DNA from: Syntrophomonas sp. DTU019
Lineage (GTDB): Bacteria > Bacillota > Syntrophomonadia > Syntrophomonadales > Syntrophomonadaceae
Length of the DNA stretch: 64,000 nt
Reading direction: 5' to 3'
Assembly: GCA_913757435.1 (NCBI GenBank)
Contig: CAJYDM010000001.1
Location: 930,001-994,000 of the forward strand
The notes under the pieces are model-generated. The model was not told the DNA's origin, did no database searches, and worked only from the letters and a program-made list of their open reading frames with translations. The position numbers were made by a program, and so were the translations under genes. How positions within the stretch are numbered: the first letter of the stretch is position 1; each line of letters opens with the position of its first letter. Positions 9,799 to 18,886 of the stretch are shown piece by piece.

Positions 9799-10057
9799 TA
9801 TGTAGACCTCCTTGTTTATGCCTATATTATTGCTGTTCTATCACTTAGGCTGACTCAGCGGATATGAAATTATTCCAAGGGAACTGCTTATAAGCCATTG
9901 CATGGGGAGGGACACAGAGAATGATATATGGTAAAGAAATACTTGAGACCGGTATTACCCAGGAAGGCAAAGCAGGGAAACTGCTGTGGAAAACGAAATG
10001 GTGTATAAACCGTCAATAATGAAGCTGCGCGGATATACCAGGGAAAGGAACGATACG

Positions 10058-10927
10058 ATGGTAATAAAGAAAGCGCTATTATGGTTGGGAAGACGACTGG
10101 CGCTGGCTATCCTGTTCTTATTATTATTCTTCCTTGTTCAAGCCGTATGGCCGTTGAATTTGGCAGCAGCACCGGTTTCCCCAGAGGAGACTATCCTCAT
10201 GCTATTTGTGACCTGTGCCGTGAACGCTCTGGTTATAGCCGAACTAGCCCATCGCGGCATTGGACCAAGGTATATTAGAATACTGGGATTGGCGGCATTC
10301 ATTTTCGGGGTTGTGACCCTGCAAGCTATCGACGAGAGTCTGTTCTTCAAAAGTTTTGTGGGTATACCGGTTCCCCAGCAGTGGCAGCTGATAGGACATG
10401 GTCTGATCCGCGCCATTTTAATGGCTTTGGCGGCAATATGGCTGATCCCAGCGCGTCAAGCCCACTCCAGGTACAAACTAAACTGGCGGCATCGCAGCAC
10501 TGCCAACTGGGTGATGAGGATAATCGTTCTGGCCTTACTTTTTCCCTTCATATATAAGTTCTTCGGCTACTTTATAGCCTGGCAAAGCCCCGCTGTGCTG
10601 GAATATTATCAGTTCGGAGCCCAGATAGACCAGACCCGGCTGATGCTATTTCAGGTTTTCCGCGGCTTAATATGGTGCGGTATGGCCTGGTTAGGACTCT
10701 ATCTGACCAGGGGAGGAAAACTGGAACAAATCCTGCTGATCGGTCTAGCGATGGGCATACTGCATTCTATTCAGATTATCGTTCCCAGTTCCTTCATGCC
10801 TGAGGCAGTAAGATATGTCCATTTCGTTGAACTCCTGGCATCCATATCTTTGTTCGGCATTATCGCCGCCTGGGGGCTGAGGGGAGAATCGAGGCGGGGT
10901 CTTTACATTCGCAGAAACCGGTACTAG
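10058..10927 (+). CDS. Integral membrane protein of unknown function
   Basis: About 289 residues with roughly seven to eight hydrophobic segments, beginning MVIKKALLWLGRRLALAILF. I prefer the ATG at 10058, which has AAGGAA 7 bases upstream, over a GTG at 9986 that would add a charged non-membrane leader. No family or catalytic motif is recognised. It is the last gene before the tRNA-Thr with the inserted island, and no partner gene is visible. Confidence 0.7.
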   Translation: MVIKKALLWLGRRLALAILFLLLFFLVQAVWPLNLAAAPVSPEETILMLFVTCAVNALVIAELAHRGIGPRYIRILGLAAFIFGVVTLQAIDESLFFKSFVGIPVPQQWQLIGHGLIRAILMALAAIWLIPARQAHSRYKLNWRHRSTANWVMRIIVLALLFPFIYKFFGYFIAWQSPAVLEYYQFGAQIDQTRLMLFQVFRGLIWCGMAWLGLYLTRGGKLEQILLIGLAMGILHSIQIIVPSSFMPEAVRYVHFVELLASISLFGIIAAWGLRGESRRGLYIRRNRY

Positions 10928-11064
10928 AATGCCGTAGGCCTCTGTCCAGGCAATATCCGATACCGCACCTGCGGACAGCGATTTCTTGAAATAGGGCAGT
11001 ATCTTTAATATAATAATATCTGCAGCGGTTAGAGGGCGGGCCCTTAATCTGCACATATAAAAAT

Positions 11065-11139
11065 GCCGATGTGGCTCAGTGGCAGAGCAGCTGATTCGTA
11101 ATCAGCAGGTCGCCGGTTCAAATCCGGCCATCGGCTCCA
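11065..11139 (+). tRNA. tRNA-Thr (anticodon CGT), CCA encoded
   Basis: A full cloverleaf: acceptor GCCGATG with CATCGGC, D-arm GCTCAGTGGCAGAGC, anticodon stem GCTGA/TCAGC around loop TTCGTAA (anticodon CGT), T-stem GCCGG/CCGGC, discriminator T and CCA. Its 3' 46 bases recur, with three changes, at 18553-18598, so its 3' end comes from an integrated element. Confidence 0.95.
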
Positions 11140-11152
11140 CTTAAAACTAAGT

Positions 11153-11184
11153 AACCGCGCAGGATTGCGCGGTTTGTTGTTTTT
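11153..11184 (+). terminator. Terminator after tRNA-Thr
   Basis: Stem AACCGCGCA / TGCGCGGTT with loop GGAT, followed by a T-rich tail ending TTTTT. It belongs to the inserted element side of the tRNA. Confidence 0.8.
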
Positions 11185-11314
11185 CTGGGAAATGCATTTT
11201 TCGCCTTCTCGTCGCCATAAATTTTGAAATACGGTAGATTAGTTATTGATCAGATAACTAATTTGTAAACAGTAAACCTTCAAACACTAACACATTACAA
11301 TTCTGTTATAATAC

Positions 11315-11503
11315 CTAATTGCGGGCCAGGGCTTTAAGGTCCACCGCATATTCCCGGGCTAAAGCCAAACGAACTGAGTCCACCGAACGGTTGTCATAAA
11401 CGGGCGGAGAATCAGCAAACAGCATCTCTGTAGAGCTGCCCGTATTCGTATAGACCGGACGAAAGAGGATAGGAACCGCCGAAGCGGACCAGACAGAGGG
11501 CAT
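11315..11503 (-). CDS. Possible SOS-controlled small protein, 62 residues
   Basis: A 62-codon frame begins MPSVWSASAVPILFRPVYTN and ends in a charged tail DSVRLALAREYAVDLKALAR. It follows a TATAAT, an SOS box and AAGGAGG, a coherent LexA-regulated start region. The spacing to this ATG is about 10 bases; another ATG in a different frame is only 3 away and gives a short peptide. No family is recognised. It could be a remnant. Confidence 0.4.
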   Translation of the reverse strand: MPSVWSASAVPILFRPVYTNTGSSTEMLFADSPPVYDNRSVDSVRLALAREYAVDLKALARN

Positions 11504-11522
11504 GAGGCATAAACCTCCTTGC

Positions 11523-11536
11523 GGAACATTTGTTCC
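11523..11536 (-). promoter_or_regulatory. LexA-type SOS box
   Basis: GGAACAAATGTTCC (minus strand) matches the Gram-positive LexA box consensus CGAACRNRYGTTYC at 13 of 14 positions. On the minus strand a TATAAT lies directly upstream and AAGGAGG directly downstream, so the box would sit on the start of a minus-strand transcript. No lexA gene is in the window. Confidence 0.65.
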
Positions 11537-11539
11537 AAT

Positions 11540-12060
11540 TATAACATGGGGGGATCCTAGATTCACAGCCACTGCCGACCACCTGGAACGGGTGACGCGC
11601 AAGCGGCACCGGTTCCCGTTCAGACTGCCAACGGAGAATATTCTCCCAGGTCGCTTTCTCCAACCAGGAACTAAAGGTGAATGCGACTGCCCCACCCAGT
11701 TATCGCCGCGGTCTGCTGTTGTCCGAAGAGATATCATCGGGGAGCCGGTCAGGAGTGCGGAGCGGATGCGCAGCCCGGACGGGCGGGCGACCACTGAACG
11801 GAAGGCGATGGCCGGAGGACTGCGAGCGATCTGCACCATGATGCGCAGCCAGGCAGAGCGAGCACCGAGAGGGAAGTTATCCGGGCATGGCCTGGAGCGG
11901 GATAGCCACCTTCGGATAATACGAGATTATGTAAGCGTCAGCGAACCCGAAGGGCTATATAATCCTCTATTATCGGATGGTGGCGGTGGGGGAGACCTGA
12001 GACATTCACCTATCCTGCTAGTAAAGCGAAGGATGTTGAAGGCAATTGTCGAAGTAGTTT
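11540..12060. other. GC-rich stretch without a supported gene
   Basis: About 520 bases between the SOS box and the methyltransferase gene are far richer in G+C than the island genes around them. Open frames exist on both strands, but their products are Arg/Ser/Pro-rich and low in hydrophobic patterning, as expected of non-coding GC-rich DNA. It may be a structured RNA or decayed DNA; I cannot tell which. Confidence 0.5.
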
Positions 12061-12096
12061 ATGTCACAGTAAATTTAGCTGAAACGGAGTGTAATT

Positions 12097-13716
12097 ATGC
12101 CGTTCCTGGATTGGTATGGCCGCAGAGCGGTAGAAAACTATCATCACAAAGTTCCTTATCATCTTCTGAAACGTAATGAAGATTATTCCGTTGGAGAGTC
12201 GGGTAGCGGTAACCTGTTAGTACAAGGGGATAATCTCATTGCCCTCAAAGCCTTATTACCCTATTATGCAGGACAGGTAAAATGTATATATATTGATCCA
12301 CCTTATAATACCGGAACTGAAAACTGGGTTTATAGTGATAATGTTAACAGCCCGGAAATTAAGCAGTGGCTGGGTGAAGTAGTGGGTAAAGAAGCCGAGG
12401 ATTTATCTAGACATGATAAATGGCTTTGTATGATGTACCCGCGCCTACAGCTACTTAAGCAGTTTTTGAGAGAAGATGGAGCTATTTTTATAAGCATCGA
12501 CGATAATGAAGTAGCTTCGCTTCGTTTGATTATGAATGAAATCTTTGGCCAGAATAATTTTATAACAACAATTGTTTGGGAAAAGAACTATGCCCCTAAG
12601 GCTTCTTCTAAGCATATATCAGAAAACCATGAGTTTATTCTTATCTACGCGAAATCTAAGTCTCGGTGGAAACGAAATCTTTTACCAAGATCAGAAAAGC
12701 AGGATAAGGTTTACAAAAACCCTGACAATGACCCTAGAGGGCCATGGAGACCTAATAATCTTGCTGCACGCAATCCGTATAGTTTAGGTATTTATAGTAT
12801 TACTTGTCCTTCTGGTAGGGTTATTCCCGGTCCACCTACAGGTTCCTATTGGAGAGTTTCTAAGGAAAAGTTCGAACAATTAGATCGGGAAGGCAGAATC
12901 TGGTGGGGAAAAGATGGAAACAATGTCCCTGCTCCTAAAATATACCTGAATGAGGTAACTCAAGGAGTAGTTCCAATGAGTATTTGGCCTTATTCAGAGG
13001 TGGGACATACCCAGGAAGCTAAACAAGAATTAGTAGGCATGGTAGAGTTTGAGGACTCGGCTTCGGTTTTTATTACACCTAAGCCTACTCGCCTGATCAA
13101 ACGCATTCTGGAAATAGCTACCGATAAAGATTCTCTAATTCTCGATTCTTTTGCCGGTAGCGGAACTACAGGACATGCCGTATTAAGCCAGAATGTAGAA
13201 GATGGTGGAAACCGCAAATTTATCCTGATAGAGATGGAAGAGAATATCTGCCGAACCGTGACCACCCAGCGATTGACTAAGGCTATCAATGGTTATGTTC
13301 CTACAAAAGCAGGAAAAGAACGGGTGCCTGGCTTGGGTGGCGGTTTCGATTTTTGTGAATTGGGAGAACCCTTATTTACGGCTGAGGGCTTTATTAACGA
13401 ATCGGTAACATATAGTGATCTGGCTCAACATTTATTCTTTATTGAGACCGGAACCCCTCGAAAATCTACAAAGCATTTTGAGTCACCATTAATCGGCATT
13501 CATAATGATACCGCTATTTATCTGCTATACAACGGCATCCTTAAAGACAAGTCGGTGCAGGGCGGCAATGTCTTAACCGCCCGTGTATTGGATGAATTAC
13601 CTTCCCATAATGGACCGAAGGTCATCTATGGAACCAGTTGCCGCATAGGCCCCGACCGTTTAAAAAGGTTAGGCATTGTGTTTAAGCAAATTCCATACGA
13701 AGTGAGGGGGAGCTGA
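12097..13716 (+). CDS. mod: Type III restriction-modification DNA methyltransferase (Mod)
   Basis: Adenine-N6 methyltransferase of the beta class, 539 residues: catalytic motif DPPY at 67-70 comes before the SAM-binding motif FAGSGTTG near 350. GGAG precedes the ATG. It provides the site-specific methylation and target recognition for the Mod-Res complex. The res gene follows with a 1-base gap. Located in the tRNA-Thr island. The N terminus has the usual LVQGDNLIALKAL stretch of Mod proteins. Confidence 0.93.
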   Translation: MPFLDWYGRRAVENYHHKVPYHLLKRNEDYSVGESGSGNLLVQGDNLIALKALLPYYAGQVKCIYIDPPYNTGTENWVYSDNVNSPEIKQWLGEVVGKEAEDLSRHDKWLCMMYPRLQLLKQFLREDGAIFISIDDNEVASLRLIMNEIFGQNNFITTIVWEKNYAPKASSKHISENHEFILIYAKSKSRWKRNLLPRSEKQDKVYKNPDNDPRGPWRPNNLAARNPYSLGIYSITCPSGRVIPGPPTGSYWRVSKEKFEQLDREGRIWWGKDGNNVPAPKIYLNEVTQGVVPMSIWPYSEVGHTQEAKQELVGMVEFEDSASVFITPKPTRLIKRILEIATDKDSLILDSFAGSGTTGHAVLSQNVEDGGNRKFILIEMEENICRTVTTQRLTKAINGYVPTKAGKERVPGLGGGFDFCELGEPLFTAEGFINESVTYSDLAQHLFFIETGTPRKSTKHFESPLIGIHNDTAIYLLYNGILKDKSVQGGNVLTARVLDELPSHNGPKVIYGTSCRIGPDRLKRLGIVFKQIPYEVRGS

Positions 13717-13717
13717 T

Positions 13718-16366
13718 ATGGAGCTGAAGAATTACCAGATAAATACCTTAAATGCCTTAAAACTTTACCTGGAGGAATGTTCAGTAACCCAGGACGCCGA
13801 TTTGGCTTTTTATAAAGTGACCAGAGACTTGTATGAAACGGGATTACGTTACAATCCAATTCGAGAATTACCCGGATTGCCGTATGTTTGCGTGCGCATA
13901 CCTACAGGGGGCGGAAAAACTTTGGTGGCCAGTCATGCGGTAGGTATTGCTGCGCATAATCTTTTACATACTGAGACCGCTATGGTGCTTTGGCTGGTGC
14001 CCTCAACCACCATTCTGGAGCAAACCTTGATGGCTTTAAGAAATCCTGGCCACCCATACAATAGGGCGCTCCGATCTTCGCTTGGAAATGTGGCAGTATA
14101 CAGTATCAGCGAAGCCTTTTATTTATCCCCGGCTGTGGTTCAGGCTGAAACCGTCATCATAGTATCGACCATACAAGCCTTTCGGGTGGAGGATACCGAA
14201 GGGAGAAAGGTTTACGAGACTGCTGGCCAATTAAAGCCCTTGTTTGCCAACCTTCCTCCCGAAGCACTGAAAGATGTAGAGCGGGATGATAACGGTGGGG
14301 TTATACCCTCCCTGGCGAATGTGCTTCGCATGCATAAGCCTATTGTAATTGTGGATGAAGCGCATAATGCCCGTACCCTATTATCTTTTGAAACTCTGGC
14401 TCGCTTTAGTCCTTCCTGCATTATTGAGTTTACTGCTACCCCCGACACCAACACTCATCCCAGTAATGTTCTTTATTCGGTATCTGCTGCTGAACTAAAA
14501 GCAGAAAATATGATTAAACTTCCTATACTGCTTGAGACCAAAACCGATTGGAAGGCCGTAGTGTATGATGCCATCAGTACCCGGGATAACCTTGAGAAAA
14601 TAGCCCTAAAGGAGCGCCTGGAAACAGGTGAATACATACGTCCTATATTACTCTTACAAGCTGAAGCCAATCGAGCCGGTCAAAAACGTATAACCTGGGA
14701 GGTATTAGAGAAGCATCTTATAGAAGACTACGGTTTCCCTAAGGAACAGGTTGCAGTTGAAACCGGTAACCGTCGGGATTTAGAAGGGGTAAACATTCTT
14801 TCCGAAGATTGCCCCATTCGCTATATAATCACGGTTCAGGCCTTAAAAGAGGGTTGGGATTGTCCCTTCGCCTATGCTTTGTGCTCAGTTGCAGAATTAC
14901 GATCTTCAACAGCAGTAGAACAAATACTGGGGCGAATTCTGCGCTTGCCAAAGACTAAGCCTAAGGTTAATAAAGAACTAAATATGGCCTATGCTTTTTC
15001 CTGTTCCAACAGTTTTGGGGATGTGGCCAACGCTTTGGCCGATGCCATGGTACAAAACGGTTTTGAGCGCCAGGAAGCCAAAGATTTTATTAAGGAACGG
15101 CGTAGATACCAGCAATATGAACCGGACCATGAACCAACCTTGTTCCCATCGGAATCAATAGAGGTTATGATAACCGAAGTGCCCGACTTAACGCAGTTGA
15201 CAGCTGAAACATTAAGCAAACTTGAATACAATTATGACAGCGGCAGTTTAATTCTCAAACAGGGGCTAAGTGCAGAAGAACAGGATAGACTAAAAGATAT
15301 TGTAAGGAGGCCCGAGAATCGCGATGCTATATTTAATGGCTTGAAAGTTCTGGATGCCCAAAAAACCTATAACATAGTTACCTCAGACAGCAATAAATCA
15401 CCGGCGGAAAAAGGAGATGTGTTATCTATCCCGGTTTTGGCGATTCAACAAGATGGGTTGTTTGAGCCATTTGAAGAGACTCACTTTTTGGAGATACCAT
15501 GGCTGTTGTCGAAATGTGACCCAGCTCTAGATGCTGACCAATATTCAATCAAAGAAGAGTCTGGACAGTTGGGGGAAATAACCGTAACTGATCAGGGGCA
15601 GGTACGGGCAAGTTTTATCGGCTCTATACAGGAACAGATGTCTTTGTTTGTCTCTGACCATGGCTGGGACGCAAGAGAATTAGTATTATGGCTGGACCAA
15701 AGGATTCCTCATCCGGATATAAGCGGAGAGGATGCCCAGATATTCTTGACCAAGGTGGTTTTATACCTAACTGAAATAAGAGGCATCTCCGTAGAAAGGC
15801 TTATTAAAGACCGTTATCGTTTGCAGGCTGCTGTTGCTCGCAAGATCGACCAAATAAGAAAAGAACAACGCTTGCAGGGATGGCAGCAAATATTGTTTTC
15901 TGATACATCTTCCACTATTACCGTTTCACCTAAAGCGGTATTTGCCTACAACCCCGACCCTTTTGCTTATCCATGTAGATTTCGCTATCAGGGGCGCTAC
16001 CAATTTCAAAAACACTACTATCCTATGATCGGAGAACTCAAGGACGAAGGAGAAGAGTTCGAATGCGCTCGTTATATAGATCTTTTACCGGAGGTAAATT
16101 ATTGGGTTCGCAACCTGGAACGGCAGCCGGAGTTTTCCTTCTGGCTGCAGACCTCTACTGACAAGTTTTATCCAGACTTTGTTGGCCTGTTGAAGGACGG
16201 GCGTTACCTGGTAGTAGAGTACAAAGGAGCTCAGTTTTATAGCAGTGATGATTCCAAAGAAAAACGGCTTCTGGGCGAGCTATGGGAAGCCAAAAGCAGC
16301 GGGCAATGTTTGTTTGTGATGCCAACCGCGGGACGCTTTGAGGAGATAAGAGCGAAGATTAATTAG
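13718..16366 (+). CDS. res: Type III restriction enzyme, Res subunit
   Basis: 882 residues. Superfamily 2 helicase motifs: Walker A PTGGGKT near residue 62, DEAH near 212, TATP near 240 and a helicase C domain with QILGRILRLPK. The C-terminal nuclease motif is PDF followed by VVEYKG (PD-(D/E)XK type) near 818-832. With Mod it cleaves DNA between inverted unmethylated sites using ATP-driven movement. The frame is intact, so the system may be active. Confidence 0.93.
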   Translation: MELKNYQINTLNALKLYLEECSVTQDADLAFYKVTRDLYETGLRYNPIRELPGLPYVCVRIPTGGGKTLVASHAVGIAAHNLLHTETAMVLWLVPSTTILEQTLMALRNPGHPYNRALRSSLGNVAVYSISEAFYLSPAVVQAETVIIVSTIQAFRVEDTEGRKVYETAGQLKPLFANLPPEALKDVERDDNGGVIPSLANVLRMHKPIVIVDEAHNARTLLSFETLARFSPSCIIEFTATPDTNTHPSNVLYSVSAAELKAENMIKLPILLETKTDWKAVVYDAISTRDNLEKIALKERLETGEYIRPILLLQAEANRAGQKRITWEVLEKHLIEDYGFPKEQVAVETGNRRDLEGVNILSEDCPIRYIITVQALKEGWDCPFAYALCSVAELRSSTAVEQILGRILRLPKTKPKVNKELNMAYAFSCSNSFGDVANALADAMVQNGFERQEAKDFIKERRRYQQYEPDHEPTLFPSESIEVMITEVPDLTQLTAETLSKLEYNYDSGSLILKQGLSAEEQDRLKDIVRRPENRDAIFNGLKVLDAQKTYNIVTSDSNKSPAEKGDVLSIPVLAIQQDGLFEPFEETHFLEIPWLLSKCDPALDADQYSIKEESGQLGEITVTDQGQVRASFIGSIQEQMSLFVSDHGWDARELVLWLDQRIPHPDISGEDAQIFLTKVVLYLTEIRGISVERLIKDRYRLQAAVARKIDQIRKEQRLQGWQQILFSDTSSTITVSPKAVFAYNPDPFAYPCRFRYQGRYQFQKHYYPMIGELKDEGEEFECARYIDLLPEVNYWVRNLERQPEFSFWLQTSTDKFYPDFVGLLKDGRYLVVEYKGAQFYSSDDSKEKRLLGELWEAKSSGQCLFVMPTAGRFEEIRAKIN

Positions 16367-16489
16367 ATTTGGCGAATAGGGCGGTTATTTCACTCTTTTT
16401 AACGCAAGGGAATTTCTACTTATTCTTCGAATTACTAGATGGAGTTTTTCCCATTTACAGTAATTCTAAGTAAAGTATGGTGAAGTGTA

Positions 16490-18180
16490 TTGATTGATCT
16501 TAAAACCTTAACCGACCTCATTAAAGCGGGCGAATCATTAGAGCGCGAGTTTAAAGCAGACCGTGGGAAGTATAATGATTCCGTTTTATTTGAAGAAGTT
16601 GTTGCTATGGCAAATACTAATGGCGGGGTAATTCTTGTAGGTGTAGAAGATAACGGTGAAGTTACCGGTGCGAAGCAACGCCAAGGTAGCCCCATCGATC
16701 CCTTAAAGGTTCAAACAGCAATTTTTAATAATACTATTCCCCATGTTAATACACGGGTTTCAGTAATAGATCATTCTGATGGCGTTGTACTCGCAGTAGA
16801 GGTTGATCCCTATCCGGAAAACTGCGCTACCACTTCAGGCAAGTGCTTGCGCAGGGTGATTGGCGGAGATGGGAAGCCGGCTTCAGTTCCATTTTATCCG
16901 CCAGAGCAACTCTCACGTAAATCAGATTGGGTTTATTAGATATTTCAAATCGCTTGTTTGAGGATTTACGCATCGATGCACTTGATCCACTGGAATTCGA
17001 GCGCCTTAGACAAACGATTGTGCGTTTGCGCGGAGATCAGGCTTTAATAACATTAAGCAATGAAGATTTGGCTAAAGCCCTCAAACTAGTAGAAAGCAAG
17101 GGGCGTAGGCTAGTGCCCAATATGGCGGGCATACTTATTCTAGGTAAACAGTCAGTCTTGGAATCGATACTTCCCAACCATGTTGTTTTCTTTCAGGTAT
17201 TAGATGAACAAGGGAATGTGAAGGTTAATGATCGATTTACTTACCCGTTATTGCGCACTATTGAGGAAATTCAGATAAGGTTTGCAGCCCGCAACAATGA
17301 ACAGGAAACTATGGTGGGAATGTTTCGATTACCAATTCCTGATTACTCCCCAATGGGTTTCCGGGAAGCTGTGACTAATGCGCTTATTCACAGGGACTAC
17401 TCTCGCTTAGGGTCGGTGTACATACAATGGCAACCGGATCATCTTTTAATTACTAACCCGGGCGGTTTTCCAGCAGGGGTTAATCCTGAAAATATTCTGG
17501 TTCATGAACCACGGCCCCGAAATCCACGTTTGGCGGAAGTAATGTTACGTATTGGTATAATAGAGCAAACCGGGCGAGGGGTAGACCGTATATATGATGG
17601 GCAGATAAGGTTTGGCCGACCATTACCAGATTATTCTCGCAGTGATGCAGATACTGTTCGCTTAGTGTTATATGGTGGAAAAGGATCTCTTGAGTTTGCC
17701 GCCTTTGTTTTTGAACAAAATAAATCCGGGCAGGCACTTTTATTGGATGAATTGCTAATTCTAAACCACCTGATGATTGAGCGGCGTATCGATTCAGAAG
17801 TTGCTGGCCAGCTAATACAAAAGGGAACCCGGCAGGGGCATGTAGTATTAGAACAATTGAACGAAAAAGGTTTGATTGAAGCCAAAGGTGAAAAACGCGG
17901 TAGAGTATATCATTTATCAGCAAATCTGTATGCGCGGCTAGGAAACCCCTATGGTTATGTACATACACGCGGTTTTGATCCGATTCAACAAGAGCAGATG
18001 ATTCTAAAATTTATTGATAAGCACGGAAAAATAACCAGATCTCAGGCCTCTGAGCTGTGTAAGATAAGTAAAGACCAAGCCTACCGTTTGCTGCGCAAAC
18101 TCTGCAATCAAGATATTTTGGTGATGAGAGGTGAATCCCGGAATTTAAGTTACTATGAACGAAAAAGGAAAAGTCTATAA
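16490..18180 (+). pseudogene. AlbA_2-domain (Schlafen-like) ATP-binding protein, frameshifted
   Basis: One gene in two frames: 16490-16939 encodes the AlbA_2 domain (ESLEREFKAD, GGVILVGVEDNGEV), and the second frame from about 16927 carries the HATPase-like helper domain (PDYSPMGFREAVTNALIHRD, GRGVDRIYDG) and two winged-helix segments. The family consensus runs straight through as ...SDLGLLDIS; a single missing T near 16926 breaks it. Start is a TTG with GGTGA 6 bases upstream. Such proteins often accompany restriction islands as regulators or defence factors. It may be a real frameshift or a sequence error. Confidence 0.85.
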
Positions 18181-18186
18181 TCTGTT

Positions 18187-18233
18187 ATCACGCGCTGTCA
18201 CGCGCGCGTGACGAACGTCACGTGGAGCGTGAT
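18187..18233. repeat. Cluster of CACG palindromes after the island's last gene
   Basis: Contains a perfect 14-base palindrome TCACGCGCGCGTGA (18198-18211) inside an outer pair ATCACGC / GCGTGAT, plus CGTCACGTG. Lies 7 bases after the AlbA-domain gene stop. It lacks a T-run so is not a standard terminator; a protein-binding cluster is possible. The gap to 18550 otherwise holds a small perfect hairpin at 18491-18512 (AAATCCCG/CGGGATTT) and AATGCGAA direct repeats. Confidence 0.6.
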
Positions 18234-18552
18234 ATTATAACGTAATTTAAGTTACGCTGTTCAAATCAAAGAACCTCGTTAGTGAAATTGAATGGCTTAA
18301 TGCACTCAATACGAATTATTCGCATTAAAGTTCGGGTTGGATAGAGCAAAAATAGGTTAAATGCGAATTTAATGCGAACTTTCATATTGGATTCTTATTT
18401 ATTTGATAGAAAACCTGTCGCCAAATCGTCGCCATAAATCATAAAAAAGCAGTATTTTTGCTGAACAAACCACTGAATGCATATGATATAAAATCCCGTA
18501 AAATCGGGATTTATTGGTATGGTACATTACCCTAAAAACACCCCAAGCTAAA

Positions 18553-18598
18553 ATTCGTAATCAGCAGGTCGGCGGTTCGAATCCGCCCATCGGCTCCA
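18553..18598 (+). repeat. Right attachment-site repeat (displaced tRNA-Thr 3' end)
   Basis: A 46-base near copy of the 3' part of tRNA-Thr with no 5' half, so not a working tRNA. Two of the three differences swap a T-stem pair (GCCGG/CCGGC becomes GGCGG/CCGCC), so pairing is kept. This is likely the original chromosomal 3' end. Confidence 0.85.
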
Positions 18599-18609
18599 GG
18601 TGAGATAAG

Positions 18610-18640
18610 AACCCCTTCGCATTCTCTGAGGGGGTTTGCA
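18610..18640 (+). terminator. Original tRNA-Thr terminator
   Basis: Stem AACCCCTTC / GAGGGGGTT with a 9-base loop, followed by TTTGCATATTT. It follows the displaced tRNA end at the usual distance. Confidence 0.65.
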
Positions 18641-18886
18641 TATTTATGACCACCGCTAATGATGCAAATTATTAAGAAAGGATTTCACCCCTATTCTTGC
18701 CGAAATTAATAATAGCTGAAAAACTGGGAGAGCAATAAGAGAGAGTCCACCGATATTAGGCAATGATGGTGTTATAGTCATCAAAACCTTGCCAACCGCC
18801 CTATGGTGATCCTTATAAAATTGTAATTGTGCGGGTATGATGCCTGGCAATATTTAGCTGCCTAAAGCTGAAAAGAGGTCGATGCT

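Larger units (their letters stand above)
11094..18598 (+). mobile_element. Genomic island inserted in the tRNA-Thr 3' end
   Basis: Bounded by 46-base direct repeats of the tRNA-Thr 3' half (11094-11139 and 18553-18598; three mismatches). Cargo is a type III restriction-modification pair and a frameshifted AlbA-domain gene, with more A+T-rich coding than the neighbours. No integrase gene is recognisable, so the element is probably immobile by itself. A 14-base word TCGTCGCCATAAAT occurs just inside both ends (11209-11222 and 18426-18439) and may be a leftover recombinase arm site. Confidence 0.85.

Noticed and set aside
11502-12176. 224-residue protein on the plus strand
   Set aside because: Low-complexity Arg/Ser/Pro product, no ribosome site, overlaps the start of mod in another frame.
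18553-18598. A second tRNA gene
   Set aside because: Only the 3' half is present; the acceptor 5' strand, D-arm and half the anticodon stem are missing.
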